From: Candidatus Rifleibacteriota bacterium
Lineage (GTDB): Bacteria; Riflebacteria; Ozemobacteria; Ozemobacterales; Ozemobacteraceae
Assembly: GCA_029565415.1 (NCBI GenBank)
Contig: JAKQOH010000122.1
Location: forward strand, 1 to 13,173
DNA length: 13,173 nucleotides
Direction: 5' to 3'
Part shown: piece by piece, positions 6,149 through 13,173 of the stretch
Layout: each line of letters opens with the position of its first letter
How positions within the stretch are numbered: the first letter of the stretch is position 1
Made by a program: the position numbers and the translations under genes
Notes under the pieces: model-generated
What the model saw: only the letters and a program-made list of their open reading frames with translations
Database searches by the model: none
Told to the model about the DNA's origin: nothing

Positions 6149-7465
6149 ATGGATCGTACCATTCGGCATCACTCCCGTATCGGTTGGTTCCTGCTGGCTT
6201 TGGTCCTGTGCTGCGCCGTCATTGCAGACGCTGCGCCGCGTCGTTCGGCCGGGCAGCACATCCTGATGCAGGGGTTCGGCTGGAACTCCCAGTCGCGCGG
6301 GGTTCCCAGCCGTTGGTACAAGCTGGTCGGCGATCGGGCCCGCGACATCGCCGAGCTGGGCGTCACGATGATCTGGCTGCCCCCCGTTTCCCGCTCGGTC
6401 AGCCCCCAGGGCTATCTTCCCGGTGATTACTACGACGTGGGAACCGAGCAGAGCCCCACGTTCTACGGCGATCGCGACCAGCTCGTCACATGCCTCCGAA
6501 GCCTCGACCAGGCGGGCCTGCTCGCCATCGCGGATATCGTCGTGAATCACCGGTGTGCCAGTCACCAGGATGCCAACGGCGTCTGGAACATCTACAACTT
6601 TGCGTCGGGAAAAGCCCGCTGGGATGGCCGGATGATCTGCACGGGCGAGTACGGCGGTTCGGGCCAGCGGGATTCGGGGGACAATTTCGGCCCGGCACCC
6701 GACCTCGACCATGCGAACAGCAGCGTCCAGAGCGACATCATCGAGTGGCTCAAGTGGCTGAAATCCCTGGGATTCGACGGCTGGCGTTATGATTTCAGCC
6801 GTGGATACTCCCCGGAATATACCGCCATCTATGATAAGGCGACGAATCCTGCCTTCTCGGTCGGCGAGATCTGGACGGATATGGCTTTCAGCGGCTCCTC
6901 CCTCAATCCGAATCAGGATGCCCACCGCCAGGTTCTGTGCAACTGGCTCGACAAGGCGGGGGACAAGGCGGCTGCCTTCGACTTCACGACCAAGGGCATT
7001 CTGCAGGTCGCGGTCATGGGCGAATACTGGCGGCTGCGTGACTCCAGCGGCAAGGCGGCCGGTCTGATCGGCTGGTGGCCGGCGCGCGCCGTCACGTTCC
7101 TCGACAACCACGACACCGGTTCCCAGCAAAGCCACTGGCCGTTCCCCGGCGAGAAGATCATGCAGGGATACGCCTATATCCTCACGCATCCCGGCACCCC
7201 GTGCGTGTTCTGGGAGCACGTCTACGACTGGAAACTGCGTGAGCCCATCAAAAAGCTGATCGATGCCCGCCGCCGGTGCGGCATCGTGGCGGACAGCAAG
7301 CTCGAGATCGCGAAGGCCGAACAGGGCCTGTATGCCGCCTTCGTGGGCGGGAACCTCGCCATGAAGCTCGGCCCCAACGACTGGAATCCGGGGGACGGGT
7401 TCGAGCTGCTCGCGAGCGGGGACCAGTTCGCCGTCTGGGGGAAAAAGGCCGCGGCGCGCAGGTGA
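6149..7465 (+). CDS. Secreted alpha-amylase, GH13, plant-like (subfamily 6 type)
   Basis: The 438-residue product hydrolyses internal alpha-1,4 bonds of starch or glycogen. Residues 1-29 form a signal peptide (hydrophobic 11-25, cleavage near ADAA). The catalytic barrel starts at ILMQGFGWNSQ (38-48). Conserved regions: ADIVVNHR (128-135), GWRYDFSRGYSP with nucleophile Asp215, VGEIW with acid/base Glu240, and FLDNHDTGS with Asp322. Long stretches match barley and other plant amylases, including MIWLPPVSRSVSPQGY, QDAHRQ, DFTTKGIL, GWWPARA and MQGYAYILTHPG. A short C-terminal beta domain follows (about 385-438). The gene stands alone, with its own promoter and a following hairpin terminator. Substrate and fold are well supported; the exact subfamily is inferred from recalled sequences. 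Confidence 0.95.
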   Translation: MDRTIRHHSRIGWFLLALVLCCAVIADAAPRRSAGQHILMQGFGWNSQSRGVPSRWYKLVGDRARDIAELGVTMIWLPPVSRSVSPQGYLPGDYYDVGTEQSPTFYGDRDQLVTCLRSLDQAGLLAIADIVVNHRCASHQDANGVWNIYNFASGKARWDGRMICTGEYGGSGQRDSGDNFGPAPDLDHANSSVQSDIIEWLKWLKSLGFDGWRYDFSRGYSPEYTAIYDKATNPAFSVGEIWTDMAFSGSSLNPNQDAHRQVLCNWLDKAGDKAAAFDFTTKGILQVAVMGEYWRLRDSSGKAAGLIGWWPARAVTFLDNHDTGSQQSHWPFPGEKIMQGYAYILTHPGTPCVFWEHVYDWKLREPIKKLIDARRRCGIVADSKLEIAKAEQGLYAAFVGGNLAMKLGPNDWNPGDGFELLASGDQFAVWGKKAAARR

Positions 7466-7491
7466 CCTGACCGGCCGTTCCGTGCTATCGT
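7462..7491 (+). promoter_or_regulatory. Possible promoter for the zinc-ribbon gene
   Basis: TGC TATCGT (TATCGT 7486-7491) resembles the extended -10 elements of other genes here. GTGACC (7462-7467) is a poor -35 with an 18-base spacer. If it is real, the terminator hairpin at 7506-7537 lies in the leader. Confidence 0.3.
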
Positions 7492-7505
7492 TTTGATGAC
7501 CGATG

Positions 7506-7537
7506 GAAGTGCGCCGACCGGGCGCACTTCTGGTTTT
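7506..7537 (+). terminator. Rho-independent terminator after the amylase gene
   Basis: GAAGTGCGCC (7506-7515) and GGCGCACTTC (7521-7530) form a perfect 10-bp stem with a 5-base loop, followed by TGGTTTT. It lies 41 bases after the amylase stop. Confidence 0.75.
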
Positions 7538-7568
7538 CGGCGATCTTCATTCCGGGAGTCTCTGCATC

Positions 7569-8222
7569 ATGTCAGAAGAGGTTCGGTTCGGCGACAATTA
7601 CACGGATCTTTCCAGCGAGTCCGGTGTCAATGCCGGGTTTCAATTCGAATTTTTCTGTGAACACTGCAACGATGCGTGGCGCACCCCGTTCGTTCCCTAC
7701 CGGCGCGGCCAGGTTTCAGGCTGGCTTGGAAAGGCATCGGATCTGCTGGGCGGTCTTTTCGGGAGTGCGGGGGATGTCGTGAGCGGGATGGCGGAGTCGG
7801 GGTTCGGGACGGCCCGGGATGCCGCGTTCCGGGATGCGGTGCAGCTCGCCCGCGGGCGGTTCCACCGGTGCGGTACCTGCGCCCAGTATGTGTGCGACCG
7901 TTGCTGGAACCGGGAGCGGGGCCTCTGCCTCCAGTGCGCTCCGGATACGGACGCCGAGGTCGAGGCTGCACGGGCGCGCGGCGAAACGGAGGCTGCGGTC
8001 GAAGCGGCAACCGAGGAAGGACGTTCCCGGGGAAAGAAGCGGGATGTGAAGACGGCGAAACAGCTCGTCTGCCCTTCGTGCGGCGAGAAAAGCGGCGGAG
8101 GGAAGTTCTGTGCCTCGTGCGGGGCGAAGATGGACGCCAAAGCCTTCTGCCCTGAATGCGGAAAGCCCGTCACGATGACGGATGCCTTCTGCCGGGAGTG
8201 CGGTCATCGCCTCACATCGTGA
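7569..8222 (+). CDS. Multi-zinc-ribbon protein of unknown function
   Basis: The 217-residue product has no signal peptide and is probably cytosolic. It carries eight CxxC pairs: Cys30/33, 101/104, 109/112, 120/123, 168/171, 181/184, 194/197 and 208/211. These are enough for about four zinc sites. The first pair (FCEHC) and the middle set (CGTCAQYVCDRC) are split by a Gly-rich helix (about 51-80, GWLGKASDLLGGLFGSAG...) that could touch a membrane or oligomerise. A charged linker (127-163) is rich in Glu, Ala and Arg. The end is a double zinc ribbon (CPSCG...CASCG, CPECG...CRECG). ATG 7569 has GGGAG 10 bases upstream. Zinc ribbons mediate nucleic-acid or protein binding; no partner is evident, and the neighbours are functionally unrelated. 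Confidence 0.85.
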   Translation: MSEEVRFGDNYTDLSSESGVNAGFQFEFFCEHCNDAWRTPFVPYRRGQVSGWLGKASDLLGGLFGSAGDVVSGMAESGFGTARDAAFRDAVQLARGRFHRCGTCAQYVCDRCWNRERGLCLQCAPDTDAEVEAARARGETEAAVEAATEEGRSRGKKRDVKTAKQLVCPSCGEKSGGGKFCASCGAKMDAKAFCPECGKPVTMTDAFCRECGHRLTS

Positions 8223-8433
8223 CCCGGCTCCGCGGCGTTCTCTGAAAGGGTACACCCCGCCGTGTGTGCGGTGACTCTGATCCTCAGGGCGCGGTCGGAG
8301 GGCGGTGTACACAGGAGTGAAGGTTTACATAAATAATTACGCGTAAAGTGTACGGCGGTAGATTCGGGCCAGAGGAAGTGCCTCTTGGTCGCGAGGTACA
8401 TGGAGACAAAAGAAGGTGTACCCCTTCTCGGGA
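8223..8433. other. Spacer between convergent genes with five GTAC palindromes
   Basis: The 211-base spacer has no gene that I can support. GTAC occurs at 8250, 8307, 8350, 8396 and 8418, mostly within GGTGTAC-like contexts. The block at 8249-8261 and the inverse block at 8301-8310 can pair over 10 bp with a 2-base bulge. AGAAGG/CCTTCT (8411-8428) forms a short hairpin. An A+T-rich core lies at about 8322-8348. No poly-T terminator is evident for either gene. Confidence 0.45.
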
Positions 8434-10014
8434 TCAATTTCCCGACGAAGGGAACAACTGGGCCGGGGCTGAAATGCCGAGTGTGGCGAGGTTGAAGCGG
8501 AGGGACCAGACCATCACGGCATTCACGGCGGCAACCATGGCGAAGCCAACAGCAAAGAGGATCAGCAACCGGCGTTTTCGGCCTTCCGGAGCGGCGGCGG
8601 CCGCAAGCAGCGTGTCGACGTTCAGGAGAAGCAAGCTCCAGCCGGAGATGAGCGCGAAAAGGACCGTTTCGAACCTCGTCAGTTGCGCAACGACGCCCTG
8701 GAGATTCCCGAGAGGCCCCGTGATCGTGCTCCCAAGCGCAAGGGCGGAGCGGACGAGCTGCGGGTAGGGGCCAGCCAGGAGTCCCGTCACGAGGCATGCA
8801 CCAAGAGCGAAGGCCCAGGCTGCTATGCGTGGGAGGCGGTCGTCCGTCTTCTTCTTCAGCGCGGGATGCCAGACGGCAAGAAGCGTGGGAATGATGAGAA
8901 GCCGGGGCTCTCCCCACAACAGGCCGACGGCAAGGGCGGCGGAGATGGTTGCGCGCAGAAACGAGCTGAGCCTGCTGCGGGTCGTCGCGATGAGAACGGC
9001 GCTTCCCGCGACGAGCAGGAGGAGCGTCTGGCTCGTGGAAAGGAAGGATGAGGCCAGTAACAGTCCTGCGCAGGCAGCGAAGCTTCCGAAGAGCCCTTTC
9101 CGCGCATAGCGCTCGGTGAGCGGTGAGCCGGGCTGCTCCTCTTCGTCGGCGAGATCGAATCCCTGTGGGGGGCGAGGGATCTCGACGGCCCGGAGGCGGA
9201 TGGTTGGAAACTTCGAGCCGAGAGGAATTTCGATCAGGGTGTTCAGGCGCGGTGGTCGGAGAAGGCCCAGCAGATAGACGCCCGAATCCTGCATGGCGAT
9301 AGAAGGATGCTCCAGCATTTCCTGGATGTGACGTTCCGCGACGAGGGGATCGTACCCGTAGAGCGCCTGGACGGCAGCCGCGCGGATCCGGTTGTCGGGC
9401 GAGCCGGAGAGTTCGAGAAGTCGGTCGTGCAGATGAGGGACCCGGCAGAGGCTCAGTCCTTCCAGGGCATTTGCGACGACGCGGGGATCGGAGTGCGTGA
9501 GGAAAGATTCAATAGCATATGGTATGTCATCCGAGGGGATGCGGGGAAGACGTTTGACCAGGAACGAAAGTTTGAAGGAGTCGGTTTCGGAGCGGAGATG
9601 GTCGAGGAGGGGCTTTGCGAGGGTCGGATCGGCCGTTTCGGTGAGTCGCTCAATGGCGTCGAAAGCAACGTAGCGACTGCCGAGGCGCAGTTTGTGGAGC
9701 AGGATGTCGCGGCGGCTGAGCGGGGCTGTGCCGGCCGGCGGCTCCGGAGTCGCTTCGCCAGGAGCCGGCGAGGGAGGGGCGAGGGGCTCGAGCTGGTTCC
9801 GGGCTTTCCGGGCGAAGTAGCGGACCTGGGGGTCCGGGTCGAGCAGCAGCTCGTTCACGGTCGGAAGAAAGGCTTTCGCCTGGCCGGGCGTCAGGGCGGT
9901 GTGGTGTCCGAGGGTCTCGAGGACGGCCTGCTGATCGGCATCGGTCCCTTCCTTCAGGAGGCGAAGGGCGAGCGGGGTCCAGAGGTCGGCGTCGGCCGGA
10001 GCGGTGATCGGCAT
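8434..10014 (-). CDS. HEAT-repeat-like protein with multi-pass membrane C-terminus
   Basis: The 526-residue product has two halves. Residues 1-75 and 100-260 are helical with HEAT/armadillo-like repeats: DPDPQVRYFARKARNQL, THSDPRVVANALEGLS and SPDNRIRAAAVQALYGYDP. A Pro-rich linker (79-98) divides them. After an acidic linker (286-296), about seven hydrophobic segments follow (near 307-325, 329-344, 352-368, 370-384, 395-417, 449-472 and 481-505). There is no signal peptide, so the N-terminal half is probably cytosolic. I do not recognise a named family; HEAT repeats usually bind other proteins. ATG 10014 has a weak ribosome site. The gene is divergent from the C25 peptidase gene and convergent with the zinc-ribbon gene. 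Confidence 0.82.
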   Translation of the reverse strand: MPITAPADADLWTPLALRLLKEGTDADQQAVLETLGHHTALTPGQAKAFLPTVNELLLDPDPQVRYFARKARNQLEPLAPPSPAPGEATPEPPAGTAPLSRRDILLHKLRLGSRYVAFDAIERLTETADPTLAKPLLDHLRSETDSFKLSFLVKRLPRIPSDDIPYAIESFLTHSDPRVVANALEGLSLCRVPHLHDRLLELSGSPDNRIRAAAVQALYGYDPLVAERHIQEMLEHPSIAMQDSGVYLLGLLRPPRLNTLIEIPLGSKFPTIRLRAVEIPRPPQGFDLADEEEQPGSPLTERYARKGLFGSFAACAGLLLASSFLSTSQTLLLLVAGSAVLIATTRSRLSSFLRATISAALAVGLLWGEPRLLIIPTLLAVWHPALKKKTDDRLPRIAAWAFALGACLVTGLLAGPYPQLVRSALALGSTITGPLGNLQGVVAQLTRFETVLFALISGWSLLLLNVDTLLAAAAAPEGRKRRLLILFAVGFAMVAAVNAVMVWSLRFNLATLGISAPAQLFPSSGN

Positions 10015-10191
10015 GGGGGCATGCTATCACAACATACGGATGATCGGAATGTGGCAGCGAGTGATGAAAAATTGTCATTCCGGATTGCCGACTTTGGGAA
10101 ATGGCCGATGGAGGCTGTTTTGGCTGCTGGCACCGGAATTGCTGCTGGAAGCGCGATTCAGCGGGATATTCACGGATGTGGAGGAAACGGG
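10015..10191. other. Divergent intergenic region, HEAT gene / C25 peptidase
   Basis: This spacer must hold both promoters, but neither is clear. On the plus strand TTGTCA (10072-10077) has no good -10 partner, and GATATT (10165-10170) is a weak -10. On the minus strand TATGTT near 10036 is a possible -10 for the HEAT gene. GGAGG at 10181-10185 is a strong ribosome site for ATG 10192. Confidence 0.35.
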
Positions 10192-12342
10192 ATGGGAGCG
10201 GCTTTCAAGACCCTGTCGGGAATCGTGTGCGGGGCGATGATCATGGTGTCGGCGGCGGCCGGTGCGGCTGTCGAGGTGAGCGTCGACCGGGGATTCAACA
10301 CCGAAGTTTCGGTGGCGGTGCCGGCGCTGAAGTTCATCCGGACCCGGCTCGATGGAAAGCCTGCTGCGGCACTCGTGATGCAGGATGCCTGTCCCCGTCT
10401 GGTCAAAGGGGAGCCGGAACTGCCGGTGATCTCCCGCTTTTTCATGATCCAGAACGAGGGAGCGCCGGCCGTTCGCATCCTCGAGGCCAAGTATGAAACG
10501 ATGCCGGTCGACGGCATCATTCTTCCCAGCCGCGGTCCGCTGTCCCGCGCGGAAGACCCCTCCTCGGTTCCCTACGAGACGGGCAAGTCCTACGAAAAAG
10601 ACGCCTGGATCCCTTCGGACAAGGAGCTGGTTTCCGTCGGCAAGCCGTTTCTTTTCCGCGATGTCCGTGGCATCCGGGTTTCGTTCCATCCGGTTCAGTA
10701 TAATCCCGTGAAACAGCAGCTTCGCGTCTATCGACGGTTTCGCGTTCGCATTGACAATACATCGGATTCCGCGACGAGCTCGTCGCGGCGCCGGACGGCC
10801 GTTTCCAGTGTGTATGAGCCATTATATAAAAAGATGTTTTCCAACTTCGCGCCGATGGCGCAGCGGCTGCCCCGCCTGGGCGAGAACGGGCGCCTGGTGA
10901 TCGTGGCGGCCGACGAGCTCGCCGAGGCGGTCATGCCCCTGATGGCGTGGAAGCTCAAGTGCGGCATCGACACGCACATCGTGAAGCTCGGAGAGATCGG
11001 CGGGGCGACGCCGGAGGCCGTGAAGGCCTATCTGCAAGGGGAGTTCAACACCCGCCCCTTCACGCATGTCATTCTCGTCGGGGATGCCCAGCAGGTGCCG
11101 ACGATGAAGGGCGTGAAGGAAGGGGCCGACTCGGATCCCTGCTACATGAAGCTGGCGGGCGATGATCACGTTCCCGATGCGATCATCTCGCGCATCTCTG
11201 CCACGACTGCCGAAGAGGTCGCCTACCAGGTCGCGAAGTTCATCAATTACGAGCAGTTCCCGTCCGAGGGCGAGGATGCCGCCTGGTATACGAAGCTGAT
11301 GGGCGTTGCCAGTTCCGAGGGCACCCCGACGGATTTCGAGCGGATGGAGGAGCTGCGGACGGTTCTGCTGAAGCGATTCACCTCGATGGACCAGATTTAC
11401 GACGAGAAGCAGGCCTCCAGCGGAGGCGGGGTGTCTCCGTTCCCGCCGCACATGCCCGGTGGCCCCTGGGGCCCTTGGGGACCCATGTTCGCCGTGGCGC
11501 GTGACGGTGTCGCGACGACCTCCGCGGGCGCCAATGACGCCAACCCTGCCGGTTCCGCATCCGGCACGGCTCCGGCGCCGACCGTTTCGAGGAAAGACCG
11601 GATCGCGGCAGGGGTCAACGAGGGACGCGGCATCATCAACTATATCGGTCACGGCAGCAAGGAGCGGTGGGTGAGTTCCGGCTTCAATGTCGCCGACTGT
11701 TCGGCGAAGCTCGCGAACGGGTGGCGCATGCCGCTCGTGATCAGTGTCGCCTGCGTGAACGGCGACTTCGCGAAGGGGACCGATTGTTTCGCCGAAGCCT
11801 GGCTGAAGGCCGGGGATATCGAGAATCCGCGGGGCGCCGTCGGGTTCATGGGGGCGACGACCAATATGAGCTGGGTGCCGCCCTGCGTCGTCCAGGCCGA
11901 GATCAACACGAACTATCTCATGAACGATACCTACAAGACCGCCGGTGCCCTGATGATGAACGGCGTGATGAAGGGCCTCGAGCAGTACGGCACGGAAGAA
12001 AAGAGCGAGGGCCTCAAGATCGCCGAACAGTGGCACTGGTTCGGTGACGGCACGCTGATGGTGCGCACCCGGACGCCGCGCCGGATCGAAGTGAAGACGA
12101 CGATCGAGAACACCGGGTCCGAGAGCGCCGTTGCCGTGAAGGTCGTCGATGCCGACGGCAAGCCGGTCGAGGGGGCCCAGGTCACCTGCTACACTGCGCG
12201 ATTCGAGGCGATGGGAACCCGCCCGACGGGTGCCGAGGGGACGGCGGTCGTGACGGTGCCGGCCGAAAGCGGCACGGAAGGCTACATGACGGTCGTCGGC
12301 CCGAATCTGGTGCCGCTCGTCGACCGCAAGATCACGTTCTGA
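10192..12342 (+). CDS. Secreted gingipain-like cysteine peptidase (family C25)
   Basis: The 716-residue product is a preproenzyme. It has a signal peptide (1-25), a C25-type propeptide (about 26-200) ending in a basic SSSRRR cluster (197-202) that could be the activation site, a catalytic domain (about 225-628), and a C-terminal Ig-like domain (about 630-716). HVILVGD (292-298), NYIGHGS with catalytic His487, and ISVACVNGDF with catalytic Cys521 match Porphyromonas RgpB. Asp381 seems to sit where RgpB has the Asp that selects arginine. Residues 407-467 are a Gly/Pro/Ala/Ser-rich insert containing GGPWGPWGP. The protein ends shortly after TVVGPNLVPLVDRKITF, which corresponds to the end of the gingipain Ig domain, so no type IX secretion C-terminal domain is present. 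ATG 10192 follows GGAGG by 6 bases; the longer open frame upstream overlaps the HEAT gene and is not coding. It is probably extracellular or periplasmic. Confidence 0.94.
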   Translation: MGAAFKTLSGIVCGAMIMVSAAAGAAVEVSVDRGFNTEVSVAVPALKFIRTRLDGKPAAALVMQDACPRLVKGEPELPVISRFFMIQNEGAPAVRILEAKYETMPVDGIILPSRGPLSRAEDPSSVPYETGKSYEKDAWIPSDKELVSVGKPFLFRDVRGIRVSFHPVQYNPVKQQLRVYRRFRVRIDNTSDSATSSSRRRTAVSSVYEPLYKKMFSNFAPMAQRLPRLGENGRLVIVAADELAEAVMPLMAWKLKCGIDTHIVKLGEIGGATPEAVKAYLQGEFNTRPFTHVILVGDAQQVPTMKGVKEGADSDPCYMKLAGDDHVPDAIISRISATTAEEVAYQVAKFINYEQFPSEGEDAAWYTKLMGVASSEGTPTDFERMEELRTVLLKRFTSMDQIYDEKQASSGGGVSPFPPHMPGGPWGPWGPMFAVARDGVATTSAGANDANPAGSASGTAPAPTVSRKDRIAAGVNEGRGIINYIGHGSKERWVSSGFNVADCSAKLANGWRMPLVISVACVNGDFAKGTDCFAEAWLKAGDIENPRGAVGFMGATTNMSWVPPCVVQAEINTNYLMNDTYKTAGALMMNGVMKGLEQYGTEEKSEGLKIAEQWHWFGDGTLMVRTRTPRRIEVKTTIENTGSESAVAVKVVDADGKPVEGAQVTCYTARFEAMGTRPTGAEGTAVVTVPAESGTEGYMTVVGPNLVPLVDRKITF

Positions 12343-12360
12343 TCGACTCTCGTCGATTCC

Positions 12361-12396
12361 GGGGCGCGGAGAAGGCAACCATCCTTCCCGCGCCCC
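12361..12396 (+). terminator. Strong hairpin after the C25 peptidase gene
   Basis: The arms 12361-12375 and 12383-12396 pair over 14 bp with one bulged A and a 7-base loop (GGGGCGCGG against CCGCGCCCC, then GAAGG against CCTTC). Only CGCTTGCAT follows, so the U-tract is poor, and termination may need Rho or the hairpin alone. Confidence 0.55.
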
Positions 12397-12398
12397 GC

Positions 12399-12427
12399 TT
12401 GCATCGGGGCGGAGGGGCTGGTATCGT
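12399..12427 (+). promoter_or_regulatory. Promoter of the kdsD homologue
   Basis: TTGCAT (12399-12404) and TATCGT (12422-12427) are 17 bases apart, with TGG in front of the -10. The -35 starts 3 bases after the preceding hairpin. Transcription would start near 12434, only about 4 bases before ATG 12438, so the mRNA is nearly leaderless. Confidence 0.55.
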
Positions 12428-12437
12428 GCAGGCTGTC

Positions 12438-13173
12438 ATGACAAAAACACCCACCGACGATCAAGACACGATTCTGGCATCTGCGCGCCAGGCTCTCGAG
12501 GCTGAGGCTGCGGCGATCACGGCTGCGTCAGCCCGTCTGAACGGAGAGGTGCTGCGGGCCGTCGATCTGATTCTCACCTCGCGTGGTCGGCTGATCGTGT
12601 CGGGGATGGGGAAATCCGGTCTGGTCGGGCGGAAGATCTCGGCAACCCTTTCCAGCACGGGCACGCCGTCGTTTTTTCTGCATCCGGCCGAGGCCCTGCA
12701 CGGGGATCTGGGCATGGTGACGGAGCAGGATGTCCTGCTGCTTCTCTCGAACTCCGGAGAGACCGACGAGGTGGTTCGGCTGATTCCCTTCCTGCGCCGG
12801 ATCGGCGCCCGAATCATCGCGCTGGTCGGCAACACCGCCTCGTCGATGGCGCGCATGTCGGATGTGGTGCTCGATGCGTCGGTCGTTCGCGAGGCATGTC
12901 CGATGAACCTGGCGCCGACCAGTTCGACGACCGTCGCGATGGCGATGGGAGATGCGCTGGCGATCGCCCTGATCGAGGCGCGGGGCTTCCGGGAGAAGGA
13001 TTTCGCGTATCTGCATCCGTCCGGCAGTCTCGGAAGGCGGTTCCTGACCGTGCGCGATCTGATGCACACCGGGGAGCGGATTCCCTTCGCGGCGCCGGGG
13101 ATGCCCCTGAAAGAGGCCATTCTGGCGATGTCCCGGGGGGGCTTCGGGGCTCTGGTCGTTGCCGATGCGTCGG
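12438..13173 (+). CDS. kdsD: Arabinose-5-phosphate isomerase (partial)
   Basis: The product interconverts ribulose-5-phosphate and arabinose-5-phosphate, the first step towards Kdo for lipopolysaccharide. It is cytosolic. 245 residues are visible before the right edge. The SIS domain (about 30-180) carries SGMGKSGLVGRK (55-66), LHGDLG (87-92), SNSGETDE (104-111), CPMNLAPTSST (154-164) and HPSGSLGRR (193-201). Lys59, Glu111, Glu152 and His193 fall at the same numbers as the known active-site residues of E. coli KdsD. The CBS pair begins at VRDLMHTGE (about 205) and is cut off by the window. GutQ-type paralogues have the same architecture, so the symbol is likely but not certain. There is no clear Shine-Dalgarno, in keeping with a very short leader. 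Confidence 0.93.
   Translation, partial: MTKTPTDDQDTILASARQALEAEAAAITAASARLNGEVLRAVDLILTSRGRLIVSGMGKSGLVGRKISATLSSTGTPSFFLHPAEALHGDLGMVTEQDVLLLLSNSGETDEVVRLIPFLRRIGARIIALVGNTASSMARMSDVVLDASVVREACPMNLAPTSSTTVAMAMGDALAIALIEARGFREKDFAYLHPSGSLGRRFLTVRDLMHTGERIPFAAPGMPLKEAILAMSRGGFGALVVADAS

Noticed and set aside
8204..8917. Minus-strand open frame across the 8223-8433 spacer
   Set aside because: It overlaps the HEAT gene in another frame and has no ribosome site or recognisable domain.
9307..10191. Upstream extension of the C25 peptidase frame by 295 codons
   Set aside because: It overlaps the HEAT/membrane gene on the other strand, resembles no protein, and the signal peptide and GGAGG site mark ATG 10192 as the start.
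1..12342. A type IX secretion locus (PorV-like barrel plus gingipain-like peptidase)
   Set aside because: The barrel signature is shared by many FadL/TraF_2-type proteins, the two genes are more than 8 kb apart, the peptidase has no sorting domain, and no other type IX component is present.
10822..12378. A 518-codon open frame antisense to the C25 peptidase
   Set aside because: It is a shadow frame: low-complexity Arg/Gly/His-rich sequence with no motif, opposite a gene with intact catalytic residues.

Overview
The window is G+C-rich DNA from a diderm (Gram-negative type) bacterium that I cannot place by name. It encodes an outer-membrane beta-barrel protein, two lipoproteins with clear lipoboxes, and an arabinose-5-phosphate isomerase of the Kdo/LPS branch. 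Most genes are single or in pairs, with recognisable sigma70-type promoters. An unusual number of the products carry export signals. The composition and gene mix would fit an environmental lineage such as the Riflebacteria or a deltaproteobacterium-like group, but that is a guess.

Layout. Bases 1-1839 (minus) hold a tight operon: a TPR/EF-hand-like lipoprotein followed after 2 bases by a barrel protein that runs off the left edge. Divergent from it is a secreted endonuclease/exonuclease/phosphatase-fold enzyme (1994-2884, plus). Bases 2885-3222 are gene-free and packed with degenerate repeats in inverted arrangement plus a perfect 20-bp palindrome. asnA, the ammonia-dependent asparagine synthetase, follows at 3223-4245 (minus). 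Divergent from asnA is a lipoprotein made of four IPT/TIG-like Ig folds (4418-5566). It is probably read from a leaderless promoter, and its body is strikingly A+T-rich. It is translationally coupled to a small protein of unknown function (5574-5993).

Next come a secreted GH13 alpha-amylase that strongly resembles plant amylases (6149-7465), a terminator hairpin, and a protein with eight CxxC pairs (7569-8222). Convergent to that is a protein with a HEAT-like N-terminal half and a multi-pass membrane C-terminal half (8434-10014, minus). Divergent from it is a gingipain-family (C25) cysteine peptidase with a complete catalytic His/Cys pair and a glycine/proline/alanine-rich insert (10192-12342). 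A strong hairpin separates it from a kdsD homologue (12438 to the right edge) whose promoter gives almost no 5' leader.

The window holds no single multi-gene system that I can name. The connecting theme is the cell envelope and export: barrel protein, lipoproteins, amylase, peptidase and LPS precursor synthesis. The items most worth a second look are the inverted repeat cassette, the leaderless promoter and compositional break of the Ig-fold lipoprotein, the insert in the C25 peptidase, and the HEAT/membrane protein.
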